From NCBI GenBank assembly GCA_021793015.1, contig JAJYTO010000014.1:1-32001 (forward strand): a stretch of 32,001 nucleotides of DNA, in the 5' to 3' direction. The position numbers and the translations under genes were made by a program. Position 1 is the stretch's first letter; each line of letters begins with the position of its first letter. The notes beneath the pieces were generated by a model, which saw only the letters and a program-made list of their open reading frames with translations, ran no database searches and was not told the DNA's origin. Of this stretch, positions 23,235 to 32,001 are shown piece by piece. This DNA comes from Bacillota bacterium. GTDB taxonomy: Bacteria; Bacillota; Bacilli; Alicyclobacillales; SLC66.

Positions 23235-23975
23235 CTATTGGACCGTCGCTGATTGTTGGACGGTGGCCGTTTGTTGGACCAACGACTTGGTCATCACCAC
23301 GGTCTGCGGCTGAAATGACTGGATTTCCGTAAACCCCAGCGCCCTGGCAAACTTCTGGCTGCGCTTGTTGGCCGCCTGGATATAGACTTCCATTTCCACC
23401 ATGCCGTACTCGACTGCCTCGCGCTCGATCTGCTTCATCACTCGCGTGCCGTAACCCCTGCCCTGATAACCGCTCCCCAGAACCAGCGACCCAATGTTCA
23501 TCTTGCCGCCGTCGTCCGCCACAAGACTGATATAACCAGCCGCCTGCTCTTCAACCACAATCAAACGGGTTTGCGCTGATCGCACGTAGTTCATGACCGT
23601 TGCCATATCCAGATCATACCCATACGTCTCCTTGAACACAGGCATGATCTCGTCCTGAGTCATTTTTACAATGATCGGCTCGTCTTCAGGAGTAAATGGG
23701 CGCAGGTAAATTTTCGCCAATGGTGTCGCTGTCGCTCCCGCGCCTTCCGTTCCCTGCGGCGAAACCGCCGGATCAGCCGCCTTTGCAATGCGGGGCTCGC
23801 GCCTCTGTCTTTCACCAGCCCGTGGGCGACGCCGCTTCGCAGGCGCTTTGCGGCTCGGTGCGGCGCCAGCGGTCAACACTCCCTTCGGTTGATGGCCTTT
23901 GCCGCTTGTCGTGTGCAAAAGAGATGTCGGTCCAGTGGAAACCGCCGTCTGGGAAGTTCGATGTTTGACTGTCAC
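23235..23975 (-). CDS. GNAT N-acetyltransferase with basic N-terminal extension
   Basis: The 246-aa product has a GNAT domain from about residue 88: IYLRPFTPEDEPIIVKMTQDE, then NIGSLVLGSGYQGRGYGTRV. The latter carries the acetyl-CoA pyrophosphate-binding Q-G-R-G-Y-G loop. VEVYIQAANKRSQKFARALGF-like residues complete the fold. The first 85 residues are proline-, alanine- and arginine-rich (APAKRRRPRAGERQRR) and probably disordered. The tail QQTATVQQSATVQ is an imperfect repeat. The GTG at 23973-23975 has GAGGAG about 10 nt upstream. It follows serS by 125 nt on the same strand. The acceptor substrate is unknown; the basic arm may bind nucleic acid or the ribosome. Confidence 0.8.
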   Translation of the reverse strand: MTVKHRTSQTAVSTGPTSLLHTTSGKGHQPKGVLTAGAAPSRKAPAKRRRPRAGERQRREPRIAKAADPAVSPQGTEGAGATATPLAKIYLRPFTPEDEPIIVKMTQDEIMPVFKETYGYDLDMATVMNYVRSAQTRLIVVEEQAAGYISLVADDGGKMNIGSLVLGSGYQGRGYGTRVMKQIEREAVEYGMVEMEVYIQAANKRSQKFARALGFTEIQSFQPQTVVMTKSLVQQTATVQQSATVQ

Positions 23976-24100
23976 AGATCATTCGCTCCTCAAAATAGGT
24001 CATATGGCCGTAGACAAAGCGCCTGCAGGAACACCCGCCCCGTTATGACACTATATGCGGAACCGCGCCTATCGGCGCCCATTGCGAGGAAAAAAACAAT

Positions 24101-25387
24101 CTACACGCTGATGCGCGTCAGACCGCCCATATATGGCTGCAGGGCTGCCGGAATTCGAATGGACCCGTCAGCTTCCTGGCAGTTTTCCAGAATGGCGGCA
24201 AACGTGCGTCCCAGCGCCAGTCCGGAGCCGTTTAATGTATGCACATATTCTGGTTTTGATCTATCGGTGCGACGAAACCTGATGTTGCTGCGCCGTGCCT
24301 GAAAATCCTCAAAATTGGTGCAGGAGGAGATCTCCCGGTAGGCGGAAGAAGAAGGCAGCCAAACCTCCAGATCGTACTTTTTGCACTCCTTGAATCCAAG
24401 ATCGCCCGAACAGATTTCAATGACCCGGTAGGGCAGCTCAAGCCGCCGCAGGATGGCCTCCGCATCAGCCATCACAGACTCCAGTGCATCGTAGGAGGAT
24501 TCAGGCGGCACGAACTGCACGAGTTCCACCTTGTTGAATTGATGCAACCGGATCAATCCCCGCGTATCCTTTCCGGCGGCGCCCGCCTCTGACCGAAAAC
24601 TGGCGCTGAACCCCGCATATTTGATCGGCAGTTGATCCATCGACAAAATCTCGTCACGATGCAGGTTGGTCACGGGAACTTCGGCCGTGGGAATCAGAAA
24701 ATAGTCCTGTTCTTCAACTCTAAATACATCTTCCTCAAACTTCGGCAAATTGCCAGTGCCGATCATGCTTGTCCGATTGACCAGGTATGGCGGCCAGACC
24801 TCCGTGTAGCCGCGCTCGCGCGTCTGCACATCGATCATGAAATTCATGAGCGCACGTTCGAGTTGCGCACCCAGGCCCTTGTAAAAGACAAATCGCGAGC
24901 CTGTCACCTTGCTTGCGCGCTCAAAGTCGAAAAGCGCAAGATTCGCGCCCAGGTCCCAATGCGGTTTCGGTTCAAAGTCAAATATCGGCGCCCCGCCGTG
25001 GCGTCGCAGTTCAGGATTGTCATCTTCGGATTGACCATACGGAACACTGTCATGTGGAATATTTGGGAGACGCAATAAAATGTCATTCATTTCTTCACTC
25101 AATACCCGCAACCGCTCATCAGCAAGCTGAATCTGATCCCCCACGAGGCGCATCTCTTCGATCAACGCACCGGCATCCCGCCGATCGCGCTTGCGTATCG
25201 CCACTTCCTGGGACACACTGTTTCGTGTGGCCCGAAGCGCTTCTGTGCGCGTGGTCAAATCTCGCCATTCACCGTCCCGCCTGTAAAACCGTTCAAGCAA
25301 ATCCCACGTTTCCGGCGGTTCATTGCGGCGTGTCAACGCGCCTTTGATCCGTTCCGGATCTTGGCGCAGGAGTCTTGCGTCCAGCAT
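24101..25387 (-). CDS. serS: seryl-tRNA synthetase
   Basis: Charges tRNA-Ser. The 428-aa product opens [21 protein letters not shown], followed by the long antiparallel coiled-coil arm (about residues 27-100) that grips the tRNA-Ser variable arm. The class II core follows with [13 protein letters not shown], motif 2 [21 protein letters not shown] and motif 3 [17 protein letters not shown] start at the ATG of 25385-25387, with GAGGAG 8 nt upstream; a GTG three codons earlier is too close to that site. pdxT-serS adjacency is conserved in Bacilli, but here a regulator gene intervenes. No T-box was seen upstream. Confidence 0.97.
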   Translation of the reverse strand: MLDARLLRQDPERIKGALTRRNEPPETWDLLERFYRRDGEWRDLTTRTEALRATRNSVSQEVAIRKRDRRDAGALIEEMRLVGDQIQLADERLRVLSEEMNDILLRLPNIPHDSVPYGQSEDDNPELRRHGGAPIFDFEPKPHWDLGANLALFDFERASKVTGSRFVFYKGLGAQLERALMNFMIDVQTRERGYTEVWPPYLVNRTSMIGTGNLPKFEEDVFRVEEQDYFLIPTAEVPVTNLHRDEILSMDQLPIKYAGFSASFRSEAGAAGKDTRGLIRLHQFNKVELVQFVPPESSYDALESVMADAEAILRRLELPYRVIEICSGDLGFKECKKYDLEVWLPSSSAYREISSCTNFEDFQARRSNIRFRRTDRSKPEYVHTLNGSGLALGRTFAAILENCQEADGSIRIPAALQPYMGGLTRISV

Positions 25388-25418
25388 AGAGTCCACTCCT
25401 CATTGTGCATTACACCAC

Positions 25419-25447
25419 AAGATACCATATCACCCATGCCGCAGCAA
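25419..25447 (-). promoter_or_regulatory. putative sigma-A promoter of serS
   Basis: On the minus strand TTGCTG (complement of 25442-25447), a 17-nt spacer and TATCTT (complement of 25419-25424) with TG one base before it, an extended -10. Confidence 0.55.
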
Positions 25448-25532
25448 TAAATTCATCCGGCGGATTTCGACCGAGCGCGCAGTCGGCGGAGGCAGAACCA
25501 TCCCGGAGATGCGGACGCATGCAGGGAACGCC

Positions 25533-25552
25533 GGGGAGTTCTAACCCCTTTT
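25533..25552 (+). terminator. hairpin with T-run downstream of the regulator gene
   Basis: On the plus strand GGGG (from about 25533) pairs with CCCC (about 25545-25548), followed by TTTTT. It faces the plus strand although no plus-strand gene precedes it. On the minus strand it follows the AGAGCCTGTTC motif after the regulator's stop. Confidence 0.35.
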
Positions 25553-25562
25553 TGAACAGGCT

Positions 25563-26249
25563 CTAAAACTGTCGTTCAATCGTAACTTCGCCAAAAAAAG
25601 CATAGCCCAACCCCCGAGACGAGACGATGAGTTGTGGCTTCCCAGGTACTTCCTCCAACTTGTCCCTCAGTCTCGAAATGTACACATACAGATCTTCCTT
25701 GTGTCCCGCAACACAATTCCCCCATGTTGCGGCTATCAACCGTTCAGTCGACAAATACCGCCCCTTTGATTCGATGAGCGCCTTTAGAAGGTTCGCTTCC
25801 GTACGCGTCAGGACCACTTTCTTGCCGCGGATTGTCACGACCGCCTCTCCATACGACCGGATTGCGATCTCGTGGTTATAGAACATCCGCCGTTCGCGGC
25901 GCACCGAGTCCAGGATCCGGCCAATATCATCACCGATCCTGGCGCTGCCAGTCTCCGAGATCACATCGTAGGCTCCCGTTCGCAGTGCGCGAGTCTTCAA
26001 TGACGGCAGTGGGTCATGTGTGATAAGAACCAAGTCCATGGACTGGATTCTGGACATCTCGCGCCACTGCGCGAACTCAGCTCTGGTCGGATAAAGAACC
26101 TCCCGAAACAGGACATCCAACCCAAGCACGCGGCATTGTCCATACAACTTTTCCTGTTGATCGAGATCTGTAATTTGGTATCCCTTGGGTATGGAGGCAT
26201 GAATTCGCGACTGAACGCGAGGACTCACGCATGAAATACCAACATGCAA
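25563..26249 (-). CDS. OmpR-type winged-helix regulator with degenerate receiver
   Basis: Transcription regulator. The C-terminal half is a clear OmpR/PhoB winged-helix domain (about residues 130-222): VLTRTEANLLKALIESKGR, LIAATWGNCVAGHKEDLYV, YISRLRDKLEEVPGKPQLIVSSRGLGYAF. The first 110 residues look like a receiver fold, but the acidic pocket near the N-terminus is missing. The acceptor region reads GLDVLFREVLYP, with Glu50 where Asp is expected, and the usual lysine after YDVIS is absent. It probably acts without phosphorylation. The TTG at 26247-26249 has GGGAGGA 8 nt upstream. No kinase gene is adjacent. It lies between pdxT and serS, an insertion in a conserved pair. Confidence 0.82.
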   Translation of the reverse strand: MHVGISCVSPRVQSRIHASIPKGYQITDLDQQEKLYGQCRVLGLDVLFREVLYPTRAEFAQWREMSRIQSMDLVLITHDPLPSLKTRALRTGAYDVISETGSARIGDDIGRILDSVRRERRMFYNHEIAIRSYGEAVVTIRGKKVVLTRTEANLLKALIESKGRYLSTERLIAATWGNCVAGHKEDLYVYISRLRDKLEEVPGKPQLIVSSRGLGYAFFGEVTIERQF

Positions 26250-26315
26250 AAGAACCGTCCTCCCAGTGACGCTCCATATATTCTAAATAATAGACGATGG
26301 CATTGGGCCCAACTG

Positions 26316-26912
26316 CTATACGCATTCAGCGGCGCAGTGCTGCTCAATCACAGCTTTGAAGTACTCGTGAAGACGCAGATCCGCAGTCAGCTCAGGGTGA
26401 AATGAGGCAGCCAGCAGGTTGCCCTGTCTTGCGGCTACGATTCGATCCCGGTACATGGCAAGCACTTGAACGTCTGAACCAGCCGTGACAATATGCGGCG
26501 CTCTTATGAATACACCTGGAAACGGAGCCCCGGATAATCCTGCAATCTCGATGTCAGCTTCAAAAGAATCCCTTTGGCGGCCAAAGCTGTTGCGATTGAC
26601 CGTGATATCCATCAGATTCAAATGATGGTCGTCCTGTCCTTCTATCTTTCGGGCTAACAGGATCAGTCCGGCGCACGTTCCAAATATCGGCATTCCCCGC
26701 TGCGCCCGTTCACGTATGGGTTCATAAAGTCCGTACTTGCGGATCAGTGTTCCGAGCGTTGTGCTTTCTCCACCGGGCAAAACCAAACCCTGCACCTCTG
26801 CGAGCGACTCCGGGTGCTTGACCAGAACAGGCTGTGCGCCAATGTTGCGGATGCTTTTTGCATGTTCAGAGACAGCTCCCTGAACGTCCAATATGCCGAT
26901 CTTCAAGACCAT
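26316..26912 (-). CDS. pdxT: pyridoxal 5'-phosphate synthase glutaminase subunit
   Basis: Releases ammonia from glutamine and passes it to PdxS. The 198-aa product has KIGILDVQGAVSEH, VLPGGESTTLG, the nucleophile Cys80 in FGTCAGLILLA, NSFGRQRDSFEA, and the His-Glu of the catalytic triad in SFHPELT. The ATG at 26910-26912 gives a normal N-terminus. A GTG at 26919-26921 overlapping the pdxS stop (GTGA), or a TTG at 26906, are alternatives, as no site is clear-cut. It is tightly linked to pdxS, so the two are translated together. Confidence 0.95.
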   Translation of the reverse strand: MVLKIGILDVQGAVSEHAKSIRNIGAQPVLVKHPESLAEVQGLVLPGGESTTLGTLIRKYGLYEPIRERAQRGMPIFGTCAGLILLARKIEGQDDHHLNLMDITVNRNSFGRQRDSFEADIEIAGLSGAPFPGVFIRAPHIVTAGSDVQVLAMYRDRIVAARQGNLLAASFHPELTADLRLHEYFKAVIEQHCAAECV

Positions 26913-26917
26913 CCCTA

Positions 26918-27802
26918 TCACCAGCCGCGTTCGGCCATACGTTCGTTAATGGAAAGCGTGGACATTTCAATGCCTTTCATCGGAGTCCCGATGCCTTGAG
27001 ACAGTTTTGCCAACAGATCGTAATCCCTGAAGTTCATTGTCGCATCGACGATGGCCCTTCCAAATTTCTCCGGATTTTCGGATTTGAAGACGCCAGACCC
27101 CACAAACACGCCGTCTGATCCAAGTTCCATCATCAATGCCGCATCGGCCGGGGTGGCGACTCCTCCCGCTGCAAAATTGACAACAGGCAAACTCCCCGTC
27201 CGATGTGTTTCAAGGAGGAGTTCATAAGGCGCGCCGATTTCCTTCGCCTCCGCCACCAGTTCATCCTCGGACATGGCGACGACTCTGCGGATTTGCGCCT
27301 GCACCATGCGGATGTGTTTGACGGCCTCCACAATATTGCCCGTGCCGGGTTCCCCTTTCGTGCGAATCATGGCCGCGCCCTCTGCGACCCGGCGCAAGGC
27401 TTCGCCCAGATCCCTGGCGCCGCATACAAACGGCACCGTAAATTCCCGTTTGTTGACGTGGAACTTGTCATCCGCCGGCGTCAGCACTTCACTCTCATCA
27501 ATATAATCGACGCCGAGCGCTTCCAGGATGCGCGCTTCCACGATATGCCCAATCCGGCATTTGGCCATGACCGGAATGGACACCGCCTTCATCACCTGTT
27601 CAACAATCGTTGGATCAGCCATGCGGGCGACACCGCCGGCCGCCCGAATATCCGAGGGAACCCGTTCCAGGGCCATGACGGCAACCGCTCCCGCCGCCTC
27701 CGCAATCTTCGCCTGTTCAGCAGTCACGACATCCATGATGACACCATTTTTCTGCATCTGAGCCATACCGCGTTTGACGCGTTCCGTCCCCACCACGGCC
27801 AT
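26918..27802 (-). CDS. pdxS: pyridoxal 5'-phosphate synthase lyase subunit
   Basis: Builds PLP from ribose 5-phosphate, glyceraldehyde 3-phosphate and ammonia; forms a dodecamer with PdxT. The 294-aa product equals the B. subtilis length. It carries Lys81 (VMAKCRIGH), which binds ribose phosphate, and Lys149 ([11 protein letters not shown]), plus [18 protein letters not shown] and [11 protein letters not shown]. The ATG at 27800-27802 has AAAGGGGGC 8 nt upstream; the upstream open frame ([10 protein letters not shown]) is not needed. It follows the phosphodiesterase gene by 69 nt. Confidence 0.97.
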   Translation of the reverse strand: MAVVGTERVKRGMAQMQKNGVIMDVVTAEQAKIAEAAGAVAVMALERVPSDIRAAGGVARMADPTIVEQVMKAVSIPVMAKCRIGHIVEARILEALGVDYIDESEVLTPADDKFHVNKREFTVPFVCGARDLGEALRRVAEGAAMIRTKGEPGTGNIVEAVKHIRMVQAQIRRVVAMSEDELVAEAKEIGAPYELLLETHRTGSLPVVNFAAGGVATPADAALMMELGSDGVFVGSGVFKSENPEKFGRAIVDATMNFRDYDLLAKLSQGIGTPMKGIEMSTLSINERMAERGW

Positions 27803-27871
27803 GATATATTGCCCCCTTTGGCATTTCTCGAAGTTCATACAATTATACCACACGCGGCTTGCTGAAGGTTA

Positions 27872-28603
27872 TCATCGGGACCTTGTTTGTCCGAGCGCTT
27901 CCTTCGCCATGCCCGGATGATTTGTGATCACGGCGTCCATGCCCCAGGCGTTGAATAACTGAATCTGACGCCTCTCATTCACCGTATACGGCCTGATCTT
28001 CACGTTCAGACGCAGGGCGTCCTGTTGCAGAGCGGAAGTGACGCTGCGACGGTTGGGGTGGATCGCGTCAGCCCCAAACTGTTTTGCGAAACCTGGCGCA
28101 ACGGGGGAATAGTACGAGGACAGAAGGGCGATGGAAACAGTGGGATCGCAACTTTTGATTCGCTGCAGGCAATCGAAGTAAAAGGACGATATGACCGTCT
28201 TCTCGGTGAGACCGTACTGCCTGACGACGTCAACCACCTGCTGCTCAAGACCCGGTTGCGGAACCGGGGAAGCTTTGAGTTCAAGATTGATCCCCATGTC
28301 CGTGGATTTAACAAATGACAGCACTTCCTCCAGGCGCGGTATTCGTTCTCCGCGAAACTTATCGCCAAACTTGTACCCGGCGTCAAGTGTCTGAAGCCAT
28401 GAAAAAGACGCGGCATGAACATATCCGCGTCCCTGGGTTGTCCTTGTCACCGTATCGTCGTGAATAACGACCAACACACCGTCCGATGATCGTTGCACGT
28501 CCATTTCAAGGGCATCGGCGCCCATCTCGCGGGCCTTTAAGAATGCTGCCATCGTATTCTCGGGGGCCACAGCGCTGGCTCCCCGATGCGCCCATATCTC
28601 CAA
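27872..28603 (-). CDS. glycerophosphodiester phosphodiesterase
   Basis: Hydrolyses glycerophosphodiesters to glycerol 3-phosphate and an alcohol. The 243-aa TIM-barrel protein has the catalytic and metal motifs HRGASAVAPENTMAAF, ALEMDVQRSSDG, VIHDDTVTRTT and GINLELK. No signal peptide is present, so it is cytosolic, as in UgpQ and YqiK. The TTG at 28601-28603 has GAGGGATG about 8 nt upstream and puts HRG near the start. It lies 18 nt after guaB and before pdxS, where B. subtilis has dacA. Lipid turnover is the likely role, but the natural substrate is unknown. Confidence 0.9.
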   Translation of the reverse strand: MEIWAHRGASAVAPENTMAAFLKAREMGADALEMDVQRSSDGVLVVIHDDTVTRTTQGRGYVHAASFSWLQTLDAGYKFGDKFRGERIPRLEEVLSFVKSTDMGINLELKASPVPQPGLEQQVVDVVRQYGLTEKTVISSFYFDCLQRIKSCDPTVSIALLSSYYSPVAPGFAKQFGADAIHPNRRSVTSALQQDALRLNVKIRPYTVNERRQIQLFNAWGMDAVITNHPGMAKEALGQTRSR

Positions 28604-28621
28604 AGCTCATCCCTCATCACA

Positions 28622-30145
<1,524 letters not shown>

Positions 30146-30148
30146 TTA

Positions 30149-30169
30149 TGAGTAAGTCTACAGACCTCA
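30149..30169. promoter_or_regulatory. dyad in the guaB-yaaC divergent region
   Basis: TGAG, AGTCT, AGACC and CTCA give an imperfect inverted repeat at 30149-30169. It overlaps a CATAAT-like -10 for guaB (minus) and lies just after TTGACC (30133-30138), a possible -35 on the plus strand. It could coordinate the two genes. Confidence 0.35.
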
Positions 30170-30205
30170 TTTTCGCATGTCAACCCAATCTGCGGAGGCA
30201 GAAAC

Positions 30206-31291
30206 TTGAACTTTGCCCACTCCCGTTCCGAATTATCGGCATTACACATATTGGAAAACCCTTTGCTCATCAAACATATTCTAAGCGCCATTCACGGCAA
30301 CCGACGGTACGGTGAAGGTCTCTATGAATCGGCGTTCGCGGTCTGTTCCGCCTTTGCGCAAGGGAGAGCCTTTTTAGAGTCTGGAGAAACGGCGTCGCCG
30401 CGAACCCAACCCGTCCTGTTTTACTACGGACTGTTGAATTATGCGAAGGGCTGCATCGTACTCAGCGCTCTCAGCGGGCGAAAGCAACTGGCGACCTATA
30501 AACATGGAGTGTCAACGCCTCGGAAGAAAAACCGCTATAACTATTTCTCGGACGCTGTCCGAATCGAAAAGACCGGTGTCTTTCCGGACTGGTACGAGGC
30601 GGTGCAATTGCTTCGGCGAAAGGGGCGTCACGCCGGAGCGCCTGGTTTCCCCGACGCCGGTCCAGACAAGCATGGATTCGGAAAGAGTGGAGCGCTGAGT
30701 GGAGCAACGTTTCCAATCGATCAGTTGTGGGCGACCGTACCCGGTACATGGCCTATATTGGGGGAACTCGGCATAGCGCCCAGATACGAAAGACTTGCCG
30801 TCATATCCGCCAATCGTTCGCAGACGACATACAGTGTACAGCGCAGTTGGGCGGCAAGATGCGGGTTGCCGCTTGAGAAATGGATAGAGTTATTGCGCAG
30901 CCACGATTCGGGAACAAGCATCAGTTCCATTGAACTCCCATCTACGAACATGGAGGCGCAATGCATAGTCCTCGAAACCGATTCCTCCGGGAAGATCGCC
31001 TGTCATGACTGGTGGATTCCCGTGATTTCCGAAACACACGATCAGACCTTGGCAATCCCGCCGCTGCCCCAGCACCTCTTGGAAAGTGCGTCGCTCTCGG
31101 AACCTTTTATTCAATACCTGTTAGCCTTCCATCTCAGCATGCTCTCCCGCTACGAACCGGAGCATTGGGGAGACCTGATGAACGATGAGTCAAGCGTAGA
31201 GTTTCTGATGATGGCTATTTTGTCGAAACGCATCGCAACTACCACCTCAGCGTTTTACGGTCGCTTGTTGCTTCCCTTCCTGGATCACTGA
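30206..31291 (+). CDS. yaaC: YaaC-like protein
   Basis: Member of the YaaC family, of unknown function, typically between an rrn operon and guaB. The 361-aa product shows FYYGLLNYAKGCIVLSAL and YLLAFHLSMLSRYEPEHWGDLM, the two best conserved stretches of the family, and reads as soluble and mainly helical. The TTG at 30206 has GGAGG 7 nt upstream (30194-30198), which decides the start. It is the only plus-strand gene in this part and is convergent with the DUF2164 gene, ending 18 nt from it. The C-terminal half (LAFHLSMLSRYEP) is stronger than the rest; the middle differs from B. subtilis. Confidence 0.82.
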   Translation: MNFAHSRSELSALHILENPLLIKHILSAIHGNRRYGEGLYESAFAVCSAFAQGRAFLESGETASPRTQPVLFYYGLLNYAKGCIVLSALSGRKQLATYKHGVSTPRKKNRYNYFSDAVRIEKTGVFPDWYEAVQLLRRKGRHAGAPGFPDAGPDKHGFGKSGALSGATFPIDQLWATVPGTWPILGELGIAPRYERLAVISANRSQTTYSVQRSWAARCGLPLEKWIELLRSHDSGTSISSIELPSTNMEAQCIVLETDSSGKIACHDWWIPVISETHDQTLAIPPLPQHLLESASLSEPFIQYLLAFHLSMLSRYEPEHWGDLMNDESSVEFLMMAILSKRIATTTSAFYGRLLLPFLDH

Positions 31292-31309
31292 CTGCGCTTC
31301 ACAACCTCA

Positions 31310-31570
31310 TCACTGTCGTCTGCGCCGTGCAAGCGGTTTCTCAAGAACGTTCAATTCGTCTTCAGTGCGCTCCATTTGTTGTTCCGCAACTTTCCGCGCA
31401 TCGGCGATGGCCTGATTGTACACATAGGGGCCGACGAGATTTGACACAAAATCGAAAATACCTTCCGCAGCAACATTGCCAATACTCTCGGACAATTGAT
31501 CCAGCAAGTATTCCTGCAGATCCTCAATCAGCAGCATCTTGTCTTCCCGTCCGATCTTTATCGGAATCAC
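31310..31570 (-). CDS. DUF2164 family protein
   Basis: Small conserved protein of unknown function. The 86-aa product fits the family pattern: IKI near the start, LIEDLQEYLLDQLSESIGNV, AEGIFDFVSNLVGPYVYNQA and a final NVLEKPL. It is soluble and helical, with a short arginine-rich end. The GTG at 31568-31570 has GAGGA 6 nt upstream. A promoter with extended -10 lies about 70 nt ahead. It lies downstream of the rRNA operon, on the same strand. Confidence 0.8.
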   Translation of the reverse strand: MIPIKIGREDKMLLIEDLQEYLLDQLSESIGNVAAEGIFDFVSNLVGPYVYNQAIADARKVAEQQMERTEDELNVLEKPLARRRRQ

Positions 31571-31638
31571 GGTTCCTCATCTCCAGGTTTTATATCGCGG
31601 CGCCGAGCGCTTAACTTTGGAACATACTCATACTATGG

Positions 31639-31666
31639 ACTATAGCAGGAATCCCGACGGTCCCAA
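31639..31666 (-). promoter_or_regulatory. putative sigma-A promoter of the DUF2164 gene
   Basis: On the minus strand TTGGGA (complement of 31661-31666), a 16-nt spacer and TATAGT (complement of 31639-31644) preceded by TGC, an extended -10. Confidence 0.65.
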
Positions 31667-31783
31667 GTCCTTGCCCAAGACCGAAAGAACGCCAGAAGGC
31701 ACTCTCTTCGTCCTGCGTTACCCCATTCTGTGTCTGGTGGCAGAATTCTGCCTATGATGTCTGCATTCTGCCCTTGATAGCAC

Positions 31784-31835
31784 AAAGACAGGATAAACGC
31801 CGTGCCGGAATCAGCCCGCTGCTCATCCTGTCTTT
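31784..31835 (-). terminator. large inverted repeat, possible rrn terminator
   Basis: AAAGACAGGAT (31784-31794) is perfectly complementary to ATCCTGTCTTT (31825-31835), with a GC-rich 30-nt loop that can pair further. It lies 42 nt past the 5S 3' end. On the minus strand the last arm ends TGTCTTTGTGCT, only modestly T-rich, so it could instead be a processing stem. Confidence 0.55.
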
Positions 31836-31876
31836 CTAAAGATCCAAAACCGCGATATGCGGCTTCATGCATTTTT

Positions 31877-32001
31877 GCCTGGCAACGTCCTTTTCTCCCA
31901 GGACCCTGCGGTCCAAGTACCATCGGCGCTGGAGGGCTTAACCAAGGGGGCCTGCGCTTGCGCGTCCGCCCCGTCGTGTTCGGGATGGGTACGGGTGTGT
32001 C
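31877..32001 (-). rRNA. rrf: 5S rRNA, 5' end beyond the window, with internal expansion
   Basis: On the minus strand the gene reads ACACCCGTACCCATCCCGAA near the edge and, further on, GCGCCGATGGTACTTGG, then ends GGACGTTGCCAGGC. All are standard bacterial 5S blocks. Between the conserved CCGAACAC and GTTAAGC there are 33 nt where B. subtilis has 4. The extra part can fold: GGGGC pairs with GCCCC, and an inner GCG(CAAG)CGC. The insertion falls in helix III / loop C. The gene is the end of an rrn operon transcribed toward yaaC, as rrnO is in B. subtilis. Confidence 0.93.

Larger units (their letters stand above)
31571..31876. other. spacer between the 5S rRNA and the DUF2164 gene
   Basis: 306 nt with no gene. 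It holds the promoter at 31639-31666, the palindrome GGCAGAATTCTGCC (31739-31752) and the large inverted repeat at 31784-31835. ATTCTG recurs three times between about 31725 and 31770. Confidence 0.5.

Noticed and set aside
25388-25562. T-box riboswitch upstream of serS
   Set aside because: No GGTGG-type antiterminator sequence or matching terminator was found; a plain promoter explains the region.
31633-31923. Minus-strand frame of 96 codons entering the 5S gene
   Set aside because: It overlaps conserved 5S rRNA sequence and the inverted repeat behind it.

Overview
The window is chromosomal DNA from an endospore-forming Bacillota, most like the acidophilic or thermophilic Alicyclobacillaceae and their relatives. 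Base composition is moderately GC-rich, many genes start with GTG or TTG behind strong AGGAGG-type ribosome binding sites, and several sporulation regulators are present. The gene order follows the origin-proximal block of Bacillus subtilis: rrn operon, yaaC, guaB, pdxS-pdxT, serS, tadA, SRP RNA, dnaX, yaaK, recR, yaaL, bofA, csfB, yaaO, tmk, darA (yaaQ), yaaR, holB, yabA, rsmI, abrB, metG. Nearly all of it reads on the minus strand, so oriC probably lies beyond the right edge and these genes are on the leading strand.
Right end (25.5-32.0 kb): the 3' part of a 5S rRNA gene carries an extra segment of about 29 nt. Then come a DUF2164 protein, yaaC divergent from guaB, a glycerophosphodiester phosphodiesterase (where B. 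subtilis has dacA), the pdxS-pdxT pair for pyridoxal phosphate synthesis, and an unusual winged-helix regulator with a degenerate receiver.
Middle accessory interval (15.6-24.1 kb, between serS and tadA): a GNAT acetyltransferase with a long basic N-terminus, a small protein ending in four tryptophans, tRNA-Arg(CCU), heme A synthase ctaA, an EamA exporter, a secreted protein of unknown function, a guanylate-kinase-like protein under a near-consensus promoter, and an AsnO-type asparagine synthetase preceded by a large perfect hairpin.
Core block (0-15.6 kb): tadA, tRNA-Ser(CGA), a short SRP RNA, an orphan PAS/histidine kinase abutting dnaX, then the replication and recombination genes dnaX, yaaK, recR, holB and yabA. 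Interleaved are sporulation controls: bofA (inhibitor of pro-sigma-K processing), a SpoVB/MurJ-like flippase, csfB (inhibitor of sigma-G), abrB, and an intact sigK with its pro-sequence. yaaT (ricT), yabB, xpaC and yaaN, present here in B. subtilis, are absent.
The most unusual non-coding signal is a family of four dispersed two-hairpin elements (3459-3519, 3527-3586, about 9975-10007, 15724-15799) that sit only between genes. Their arm sequences change while base pairing is kept. No phage, insertion sequence or CRISPR array was recognised.
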